DNA of 64,000 bases from Watersipora subatra (Eukaryota; Bryozoa; Gymnolaemata; Cheilostomatida; Watersiporidae). A program made the translations under genes and the position numbers. This document shows positions 48,601 to 57,700 of this stretch, piece by piece. A model generated the notes under the pieces. That model had not been told where the DNA came from. It ran no database searches and saw nothing but the letters and a program-made list of their open reading frames with translations. Numbering within the stretch: position 1 is the stretch's first letter; the number at the start of each line of letters is the position of its first letter. The DNA lies in the NCBI RefSeq assembly GCF_963576615.1, contig NC_088708.1:6262001-6326000 (forward strand), given 5' to 3'.

Positions 48601-49854
48601 AAGCACAATAAGCGAGTCAGTAGGGTTGGTTCGTTAATAGTGGATAATTGCACGCGTGGTGATGCGTCTGCAAAAGTTGTGGTCTGAGATCTTTATAGAT
48701 ATTTTTATGTTTTCAAGCTACGATAACCAAACACTTGCTTTATAACACAAATCTGTTCACAATTCATCAATAGAGTAGTTACCTGGTTTATCCAATATCA
48801 CTGGAAGCGGCAGGCAAGTAAAAAAATAATTTCAAACTTGTGGATATGCTTAGAGCAATATAAATGCTTATCACGTACTCTATACCATATATACTTTTGT
48901 CACAACTAGCCCCTAGGATACACACAAGGAATCCAAAAGGGGCCTTAACCGAGCTATAACCAAACTGCTTGCAGCCTTAATCAGGCACTCTACTTTTTCA
49001 TGAACAAAGCATTAAAATCCTAATATACAATGAAAGCATATCATAAGTTGTGAAAACTTAGACTTGGTATGAATACAAGGACATCTATAAAATGCATAGT
49101 GTTCATAAACATTTGTAAATATGCATAGAGTGAGAAAGACTGAAAGACAAGCACCAACCTGGGCTGCAATCTTTCCTTTTCCCATCTTAAGATCATTTCT
49201 TATTACTATTACCATTTTGTATTGCCCCGCGTCTGATATTGGAGGTTCCTAAAAAAAACAAGTGGACCTATGGCTTGAATAACTGAACCAGTCTCACACT
49301 CTATAGACGTCATAATGATAATCTGTTATTTCAGCATATTACATGGCATACTACATGCCATGCAGTCACATTCTTGTGAGGCTTGCTACAAACTTTTAAT
49401 TAAGGGAACTTGCACAGTTGGCTGAGCGGCTGCTGGTCAGACAATCTCGTATGCTGGTTTAAACACAGCAAAAAATTAAACATCAAAATGTAGGTATCTA
49501 AAATTGTCAGTATACATAACACTTAAGCAAGACGCTTTCTGGAAATCATAATGAACAGTTAGCATCAACCTATATAACTGTAGATAACTAATCAATACTA
49601 TAAGCTAACATCAACCTATATTAATGTAGATACCGAATCAACAAGTCAACAGCAACTTATATTATTGCATTATATACCTCGTCAAGATCAGACAAATCAC
49701 TGTCATCAGTGTCAATGCTTGAAGGCCGTGATCTCCTTAAAACTCCAGCTGATCCAATTGCAGATGGTTTTATAAGTGTTCTCAAAACCCAACCGGCAAA
49801 TAGTCCAGCTCCGGCAGACACGGCAGCAACCACAAGTGACGATGAGTTTGTCAT
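45684..49854 (-). CDS. PTRH2: Peptidyl-tRNA hydrolase 2, mitochondrial-type, five exons
   Basis: PTRH2 releases tRNA from stalled peptidyl-tRNA; in animals it is anchored to mitochondria and also acts in anoikis signalling (Bit1). Exons, in minus-strand order: 49678-49854 (ATG at 49854), 49155-49248, 46158-46266, 45921-46033, 45684-45733 (stop TAG). They give 543 nt, 180 residues, against 179 in human. Residues 6-27 form a hydrophobic anchor, followed by an acidic Ser/Asp linker. The PTH2 domain shows [61 protein letters not shown] and [18 protein letters not shown]. At the exon 2/3 junction I used the donor CAGGTTG/GTGCTT because it keeps the frame. It leaves two residues fewer than the usual AAQxxHA stretch, so a microexon may be missed. 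Intron 2 contains a decayed transposon. Confidence 0.93.
47131..48471 (+). mobile_element. Decayed Tc1/pogo-type transposon in PTRH2 intron 2
   Basis: The ends are inverted: CTGTAAAACCTCTATTT at 47131 and AAATAGAGATTTTACGG ending at 48471, each flanked by TA (47129-47130 and 48472-48473). Sub-terminal motifs of the type CTCTATTTGAACGCCAC recur in both arms, with GAAGGGTTGAAAA as a shared block. The 1341-bp interior includes a short frame at 47673-47786 that resembles the C-terminal end of pogo/Tigger-like transposases. Confidence 0.75.
47673..47786 (+). pseudogene. Transposase C-terminal remnant (pogo/Tigger-like)
   Basis: The frame reads [20 protein letters not shown], then [17 protein letters not shown] and a TAA stop. 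An acidic stretch followed by a T-x-I-x-x-F-F-like end is typical of pogo-group transposase C termini. Nothing upstream in the element is open in this frame for long, so the gene is decayed. Its position inside TA-flanked inverted repeats supports the call. Confidence 0.4.
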
Positions 49855-51096
49855 AGTTTTGACGTGTTCTTAGCTTCCTTAAAATAGTGAACGTACTAGG
49901 ACGACATGATTATTATTAAATATCAGTTATGGCACAGTGATGCTTGCAAGGATATGTCGCTATATTCCTTTCAGAACAAAATCATTATATGAGAGCTCTG
50001 TAAAAGCTCATATGTGATATGCAACATTTGGTTTTTTTTAGTTCAAACAAGAATGGATTTAACATTCAAAATTTTATGAGGTTTGACTTACACTTAGCAA
50101 TGTCATATGAGAGTCATGCATTTACATTTATAAACCATAGAAACGCTTTAAGCCGATCTCGTGTATTAATGATCAGTGACCAATATGACCTCTAAACCCC
50201 TTATGATCTAATTAAGCTACACTTAGCTCAATGAGCGTTTTTGCTTTAGCAACAATATTGAACGTATCGCAATCATGGTTCAGATAACAGGTAATTTTAA
50301 TTGAGTTGCCAAAAAAAATTTTTTAAAGCAGCTATTTACCAACAGTATGTATGAAATCATGCTCTAGTAAGTGGTACTCATATAATTTATAATCTTAACT
50401 ACGTCCTAACATTTGCATGAAATTATGAGGCCAACCTGCTAGAGGAGCTAGAAAAACTTATAAATAACACAAAAACTATTTGCAAGAAGCTTTCTGTGAA
50501 AATACTACAACACTTGCATCAATGCAAGATCAGTTTACAAAACTGGTTCCTCTTTTTAAAGTTTTGGTACGCTCCATTCCAACCACAGAGTGTTCCATCA
50601 ATGCAACGTCAATCTAATTGTAAAGTAATCAAATATACCAAATAATTATAAAATTTGCTGGAATGTTAATTTAACAGACAGCATTTGCTAAAAACACGTT
50701 AAGAACTTACCGTTTGCGCTGGGTAGTTAGTACAGACAATGAATGGAAATATAACGCAAAAATACGAGGTAAAAGCTAGTTCCCATCAGAAAAGTCGTGC
50801 GCTCTAGGTCTGCGGTATATACGGTAGTTTTTCTTTCCCATCAGAAAAGTCTCTTTTCCGCTTTAACTCGCTACAACCCGCGAACATATTCCTTTCTCAT
50901 CCCCACGCCACGAGTACTCGGTTGAGAAAATAATGAAAAACGATTGTTTATTGAAAATTCATAGTGCATCATTTTCATTAATGGGTTAATTTTCTATCCA
51001 AGATGAAGCCACATGTACTGGAATATCTTAAACCAAGTTCAAGGATGCCCTTCCTGACAGATCTAATAGAATATATTGGCCTACAGATCGTGACAT
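49855..51096. other. Upstream region of PTRH2
   Basis: No gene is recognised. The PTRH2 promoter should lie in the first few hundred bases, but no element stands out. A dispersed repeat occupies 50768-50853. Confidence 0.45.
50768..50853 (-). repeat. Dispersed repeat, inverted partner of 56815-56897
   Basis: About 85 bp, including AAAAGCTAGTTCCCATCAGA, AAAAGTCGTGCGC, GCGGTATATACGGTAG and a second CCCATCAGAAAAGTC. It is matched in reverse orientation at 56815-56897 at about 85% identity. The inner CCCATCAGAAAAGTC motif occurs twice in each copy. Confidence 0.8.
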
Positions 51097-51912
51097 CAAT
51101 GATATACAGCCCCCAAGGATAGCCGACGGCGCTCATATGGGCGGGGTTTAATGATGAAGCTCTGTTGGGATTAACCCGAACACGGCACCCGAACAAACAA
51201 ATATGCTGAATAAAGCACCTTGTAAATTTACGAATATTATGAACTATAGTGGTTATTTTACTTATCTGTTAAATTCATTTTGTTGTCAAATAAATATAGT
51301 ATCCCAATATTGTCACCGTTATGATCAGTCAGTTGCCATTCACAAGCATTCGTAATATTAATAGTCACAATCGTAAAATAGCTCAAATTCGGTTTCGCAT
51401 TTAGATTTTGAGTATGAAAACTACATTGCACAGCTTTGCCTGCTGTCCCATCTTATTGGCAAGGTAAAACAATGTGAAACCGATGAAAGACTTTGTCATT
51501 TTATATTAGGGGTGACAAAATATTAATCAAAAACTAGAAAAAAAACGCCGTTGTTCGGGTAATTATATTTAACTTTAGGCATATACTACGACCTTTACCA
51601 ATTTTAAAATTACTAAAAGTAGGTAATTTGAAATGTTTTATTTTGAATAAATACATAATTTTGGTTAGGTATTACCCCTACATTGCAGAAATTCAATGTT
51701 TGCTATTGTGACCCGCGGGGTCCACTGGCTGAATAAGCTAATGAAACGATAACAGCGATTCGTGTTTTCTAAAACCTAACAAAGCAACGCGACCGCCCCG
51801 CGAGAGTTGTGTTTGCTCCGAAACCCAGGCTAGCACAATCCTAATAGAGCTCCATCATTAAACCCCGCCCATATGATAGCCGTCGGCTATCCTGGGGGGC
51901 TGTATATCATTG
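51097..51912. mobile_element. 816-bp TIR DNA transposon with 7-bp target duplication
   Basis: Both ends start CAATGATATACAGCCCCC when read inward, and the inverted arms continue for about 75 bp (GGATAGCCGACGGC, CATATGGGCGGGGTTTAATG). They are flanked by perfect direct repeats GTGACAT (51090-51096 and 51913-51919). No transposase frame is present, so it is non-autonomous. A 7-bp or imperfect 8-bp duplication would suit hAT-like or MULE-like enzymes; the sequence does not decide. Confidence 0.85.
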
Positions 51913-52275
51913 GTGACATTGCCAATCACAAGCTCTTCCATGATGTTAGTATTGAATTTAAGTAGTATTCATTCCACAGCTGAGATTATCATTGGATGTT
52001 TGTATGAAGTTTTCTTGACAATGTCTAAAACCCGCATGATTGATAATTTTCTTTCTGAATGTGTTCATGACCAAATTAATTTGTGCTGATAACTAGGCGT
52101 AATATATGTACGGTGTATGTAGATTTTTACCAGTTACCATCGTCCTTATAGGAGTAGCAGCAGTGACCAAGATAACTGTGCCACTCTGATAGAAAGATGG
52201 TTAAAGAGACATTGAAGGTCAATTTTACTTCAGACTATGTAAGAGGCTCACATCGCTTTCTGCTTGTGCACCACA

Positions 52276-54304
52276 CCAGACCAACGTCATCTACTGAAGC
52301 GCTATGGTGATGAGCTATGTTGTTTGGATGCGACATATGAGACAACTGTAAGAGTTTGCTGTATATCCCTTCTTCGTTGCGGTGTAAACCAATGCTGGCT
52401 ACTAGGTAATACAGCCATATAAGTCAGTCTTCTAACTAGGACCGGTAAATATTGAAGTGGGTTGATCATGTGGGTAACTGATCGTATTAAAGTCTTGTTT
52501 CTTCTGATGGTTCACATTGTCTAAAGCCAAATTTCCACCTTTATTGCAGCATCTCAATGAGGCCACTCTATTTTGTGATGAAATGTACTTGTGTCAAAAT
52601 TGATATCTCACTACATGCACACTAGTTGTACATCTTCAACAATGAAGAAAGCTTTTCAATTTTACACAGGTTGCTGCTACATTGGCAACAATGGATGAGA
52701 CTCGAGGAGCTATTCAGGAGGCTTTGAGTATCGGGAAGAAATGGAATCCAGTATGATCGCCAAGGTCCTGGTTCATAGATTACGCTCAGGCAGTGATGTC
52801 TGCTCTTGAACACCTCTTTCCAGGTAATAACCTTTTTTAATGCATCTTTAAACTATAATGACTCAGCTAAAAGGAAAAAGCTTAGTGATAGGTGTATGTG
52901 TAGATGTAGGTATGCAGATTGTCAAGATATGCATGTACTGTATATGTACTTTTAGAAGAATGTCAAGTTGCGCTGGTTTTTAGAAAAATGATACGTCGGG
53001 CTGTCAGTGTTGTGACATATACTATTGTAGGTCTGAGACTCACTAATGTGGCATCACACTTCATAAACCAATATCAAAAAATGATCAAGTAAATAATAAA
53101 ATGACCTAAATGAATACATTTCAAGCTTCCGATTTATGCTTTTGAACTTTTTTAGAAAGCAAAGTTCTACTGTGTGCATTCCATCGTGAGCAGGCCTGGG
53201 ACAGACAGTTGAAAAGAAGAGAAAATGAAATCGGAGAAGAAGAACGACAGATCATACTCGCATCACCAAGGAAAATTGCAGTCTAGGTTTGTCTCCTCAT
53301 GTCCTATGTACACAATAAATCTATCTAATAAAGTAATAGCAGTGTATGAAGTTCGGGCTCATGTCCCATGCACTCTTTTCGTAAAAGAATACAAGAGTTG
53401 ATTCTAGTGCATCTAGTTGTTTTTTTCATATTTCAGAACGGAGCAGTATGTCTCATCAAAGGCAGCTTTAGAGGGGTCTGACTGGTGGGCAAATTCCAAA
53501 TCTCTCAAGATACAAGAGTACTTCCTAAACCAGTGGATGAGGGAGAATATGCCCAAGGTAGAATTATAGAAAAAACCTGAAAATTCATATCAGCTTTTTG
53601 TATCAGTAATTGGCATAATTAATGTTTCTGTATTTTAATTAACAGTATAATTGACATGTTTCAAAAAGTTTTGAGCATGCACCGCTTCTTATTGAATTTT
53701 CTGTCCACATACAATATAACATAATCCGTTGAGGTCCTTTGGGTCTAAGACAATGTTGAGGAATAGCCTCCATACAGACAAGCTCAATGAATTATTTTGA
53801 TCTTAAGTTTATATCAGTTCATTTATGTATTATTGTAGAAGCGGATGGAGTGTTATAGGCGTGATAGATCTCTGTTTAGTGTACGCACCAACAACGGCAT
53901 CGAACACATCAACAACCCTTTCAAGCAAAACTTTTCACACTACAAGACCAACAACGGTCTCACCAGGGTGCTCCACATAATCGTGACTCACTTCACACAC
54001 TTTCTCTTCCAACAGGTACTATGCTCAAATTGAATGTGATTGGTGTTACATTAAAATTTCTATCATCGGCTTTTCTATCATTCTGTTAGCAAGCCAACCT
54101 ATGTTTATTTTAGATATTCTGCGCATGTCGAAGGCCTCATGACAACATCGATTTGGGCTTGCCTGCGGAGAGATGATATGGTGTGGCAGTTGCAATGAGT
54201 GGTTTCACCGCTGGTGCATAATTATGAAACATACAGATTTTGACCATTTCACTGTTGCTCTAGATCATGAATGGCGATGTAGAAGGTGTGATCCTTTAGG
54301 TTAG
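52276..54304 (+). pseudogene. MULE-like transposase gene with C-terminal PHD finger, disabled
   Basis: Exon-like blocks with splice sites: 52276-52347 (QRHLLKRYGDELCCLDATYE), 52670-52823 (MDETRGAIQEALSIGKKWNP, then FIDYAQAVMSALEHLFP), 53156-53286 (VLLCAFHREQAWDRQLKRRE), 53437-53557 (GSDWWANSKSLKIQEYFLNQ), 53839-54015 (SVRTNNGIEHINNPFKQNFS) and 54114-54304. The LDATY, FIDYA and RTNNGIE motifs in this order are those of MULE-type transposase-derived proteins often annotated as SWIM-domain proteins. The last block is a PHD zinc finger (FCACRRPHD, then MIWCGSCNEWFHRWCI and WRCRRC). Breaks: TGA at 52754 where a Trp is expected, a stop at the end of the third block (TAG, 53284-53286), and a frameshift inside the PHD finger near 54170. 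No SWIM motif is seen. It is either a dead domesticated gene or a transposon remnant. Confidence 0.7.
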
Positions 54305-55109
54305 GTTTTTTATTTACATACATGATGTATGATTTACGTTATGGCATACAGTAGGTATAAAGATGTATCAACTTGTTCTATATAGTCATGATGAAGTTTT
54401 AATTCTGCTTGTGTCAACAGGTATTGTTTGCTTATATTTTGTAACATCTTATTTGTGTGATAAGGGAGGTGATTTTTTCCTCTTTCCATCACGGCTGATA
54501 AGCACCAGGGACCATCAGCGTGGTATGTCTAATACTTTTTATGTTTTTCTAGTGTACATATGTTGAGAGATATACCAATACTTGTTTATAGATTTATTCA
54601 TATTTCAATTTCAAGCTTTTCTATGAGTGAGGTAGTGAATGAGCCCCTCCTCTTCATATCTAAGACAATGTAAATATAACACAGATCTTGTGTCAGTTAC
54701 GCTGGCCTAACATGCATATTCAATTTAAAGTAATTGATTTCGCATATATGCAAACAAAAAAAATTTGTAGATACTGTCCAGTAAGAAGATGTAGTTGTTG
54801 ATAACGATATCATAGGTCCCTGGTGCTCACTCAACCTCTTGTTCGACTCATGAGCCACAATATCTCATCTGCAACACAGTTAAAAATATATATTCTATAT
54901 GACACAACGAAGCATGAGTTTACTGAGTTAAGCAGATGCCAAGATTACGCCGAAAAAACAAAAAGTAGGAATTCATATCCTATATTAACAAAATATATAT
55001 AATTTTGGCAAGAATAACAGACCAGTCTGATACATGTAGAAAATTAGCATTGCTATAATTGATATCTATCGTGAGTGCAGTACGCCATCCCCTTATGCAC
55101 GAAGATATG
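54305..55109. other. Spacer between two convergent gene remnants
   Basis: No gene is recognised. AGCACCAGGGACC near 54500 and GGTCCCTGGTGCT near 54815 form a 13-bp inverted pair about 300 bp apart. Otherwise nothing is visible. Confidence 0.45.
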
Positions 55110-55770
55110 TCACTCACTTGAACTTTGTATGGCTATTTCTTGCTTATGTTGATATCTTGGCCATGTTTGCATAACATTATCTTCAAAACAACAATCGTAC
55201 TTAGGATCTTTCCAATGGACCGCCTTGACCTCTTTGCAAAACCCTGCACTGAAAAGGTTGATCAAACAAAAAATTAGAGCACCGCAAACAAGCAAAGTTT
55301 GTTTATATATAAACCTTTATATATATAAATACATACTTTGTGTCATCTTTCAAGGGTCCAATGATTCATTTGCTATTAGTATCTAAACTAAAAAACCTAG
55401 TGTAATATCACTAAATAAAGACACAAAGCTGATCAATCACACTTGCTAGATATGCTACAAAATATGTAACTCAAGACTCAATGCTAGCCTGCGTAGGCCT
55501 GATTGACCATTATATATATATATATGTATATACATTTAAACTTGTTTAAATGTATATACACATATAAATGTAACATGTTTTAACTTGTAATTAACCACAG
55601 TCTCAGAGCATACCGGCATTGAGTAGGACAGTAAAGCTCTTGTCTGGCTGCTTGACCACATATTTCACCTTGTGTCTCAGCTCATATTCTTTTATGTATT
55701 TTTGGAGATCACCTGAATTGCCGAATGCACATACAGTATACACCGTAATGGAGTAGCCACCGTCTTTAAG
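55110..55770 (-). CDS. Unidentified gene, two 3' exons
   Basis: Exon 55614-55770 (acceptor TTATTTACAG, donor GTATGC) reads LKDGGYSITVYTVCAFGNSG, then DLQKYIKEYELRHKVKYVVK and QPDKSFTVLLNA. Exon 55110-55243 (acceptor after TTTTCAGTGCAG) reads GFCKEVKAVHWKDPKYDCCF, then EDNVMQTWPRYQHKQEIA and a TGA stop. The phases match (one base carried over). The charged, mixed composition and good splice sites support real coding. The protein has several cysteines and no membrane segment in this part. I do not recognise the family, and exons further upstream are not placed. Confidence 0.5.
55510..55567. repeat. AT-rich palindrome in an intron
   Basis: TGTATATACATTTAAACTTG is followed directly by its near complement GTTTAAATGTATATACA, flanked by (AT)n. 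It lies in the intron of the unidentified minus-strand gene at 55110-55770. Such cruciform-prone repeats are common; no function is implied. Confidence 0.8.
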
Positions 55771-57371
55771 CTGTAAATAAACAGAATGAGTAATGTAACA
55801 GAACTTTAGGAAGTAATACCGGTAATTGGTTTCGACTGCTACTAAGAAAGATCTAGGTCTACTGCATATCTACTGACCCATGCCATCTTGTTTTAAAGGG
55901 TGATGCCGACAGGAAAAAAGGCACAAAGTACAGTTGCGGTTGTTTCAAGTAAATTAGTAATGTTATGCACGGTATAAATATGATACACTGTACTCACTTG
56001 TAGCTAGTAATAATATTATTCCTTGTTTTGGCTAGACCTGTGATAATTATGATTGACTGAGATTTAAGCCAACCTTCCGTCTTAATAAATCTAGACAGTC
56101 ACAATGTACAATTGTCCATCACACTCAACTTCTCACACAACAAATGACAATACTAACAAAGAGATAAAGGGTTGGGAGTTTGGGATATTAACGCAAATAT
56201 TTCGTAATAAAATAATTCTTGTGGTAAATAGGCCTAATAAACAAGAACACACAGAAAAACCAGCACACCACGAAAGGAGAACACAAAGTTCAATAACAAT
56301 GATGCCGAACTTTGTGTTCTTTTTCTGGGATGTACTAGCCTGTACACAAGCCAAACAGGGGTTTATATACATGCTAGTGATGCACAGGTTGTTGTGGTTG
56401 TTTCATCAATTTACAACAAGACTCCACTCAGCAACTACTCACCTCAGGTTGAGCTAGCAGCAAAATGAAGATGATGCACTATTCCAAACAGATCATGGTT
56501 ATTTATTTTCTTAAACAACTACACGCAAGAAAGGAGTGAGAAAATAAAGTGGGCTGTTGCGAGTGTTTTATAAGCACTCACCACGTCTTCACTAGCTTGA
56601 AGCAGGAAAAAGAATGCTATTCAATTCACCCTTGTATATACATGTATATACTTAGGGGCCTCAATAAGCTAAAAAAGTTCCAATAAGCTGAGAAAGCTAC
56701 ATAATCCCGCAAGCCTGTCTGATAGACTTTTTCTTCTAAAGCCTAGCTGGCTTCCTTAACCTAAGTTCCTGTAACATAGTCAGGTACCCGAGATACGCGT
56801 GCATAAACACAAGCGAGACTTTTCTGATGGGATATTTCTACCGTATATACCGCATGCCTAGGGCGCACGACTTTTCTGATGGGAACTAGCTTTTACCAAA
56901 ATACGAAAAATTTCAATGCGTAGAAGAAAGATTTCGTTCCTTTGAGACCAAAGAACTTAACCGAAGCTCCAAACCAGCAATACGAGCAGAAAATATCATT
57001 CTATCAACCAGACTAACATGAATATGTGTTCGCAAAAAGAAAACACTTTGGTCTGAACATTTGAACTTGTTCAATGTCAAGGCCATTGTAATCAGAGCAA
57101 CATTTGTTTCTTAGGCGTCGTAACGAAATAAATGGGTCCCAAACGGGTACCACATTCTAAGAGTATAAGGGTAGTACAATCACACTCCTAGCAATATTAT
57201 GTTTTCTTACGGCGTAATAGATTTATTATAATAATATCTGTGTAGTCTGTGTGCTCGTTGACTGCCACTAGAGTTATTTATGTTTAAGGTCATAAAATGC
57301 AGTCAATTTGCAAGTTTGATTTTTTTATTTGGACACAGACACAACGCGCTACTTATTTGATACAAGGGTGT
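55771..57371. other. Flank of the LTR element, no recognised gene
   Basis: Apart from the dispersed repeat at 56815-56897, nothing is recognised. The ORF at 56104-56457 has no family features and overlaps an opposite ORF of equal quality. 5' exons of the unidentified minus-strand gene could lie here. Confidence 0.4.
56815..56897 (+). repeat. Dispersed repeat, inverted partner of 50768-50853
   Basis: About 83 bp: GAGACTTTTCTGATGGGA, TACCGTATATACCGCA, GCGCACGACTTTTCTGATGG and GAACTAGCTTTTACC. It is the reverse complement of 50768-50853. The pair brackets the transposon and pseudogene block 51-56 kb. Confidence 0.8.
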
Positions 57372-57523
57372 TGTGTTGTTGGGCTGATGAATTAGGATTA
57401 AGATGAGGCAGATGCGTTTCGTATAACTGGTTTTAATGGCTACCGGAAAACGAACTCAAGATAACCTCGAACTAATGATTAATTATATAAACTCAATTAA
57501 AGTATCTTTGAGATTATACCACA
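57372..57523 (-). repeat. 3' LTR
   Basis: 152 bp, identical to the other LTR except for G at 57416 against A at 61883. It is bounded on the outside by the target duplication GGTGT and on the inside by the polypurine tract. A TGGTATAATC motif near the start of the element-sense LTR could serve as a TATA-like signal. Confidence 0.94.
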
Positions 57524-57700
57524 TCCCCCGTTCCAGATGGATGTTTGCAAACAAAGCATACATAACCAAATAAGAAAACATATGTAACTCAAATATCTTT
57601 GGTAATAAACAAGGAGTGTTTAACAAGTGATTGTCCGATTGCAATGTTTATATGACTAGTATTGTCCGAGTCCATTTAGGGTGTTTAACATCTCTCTTGA

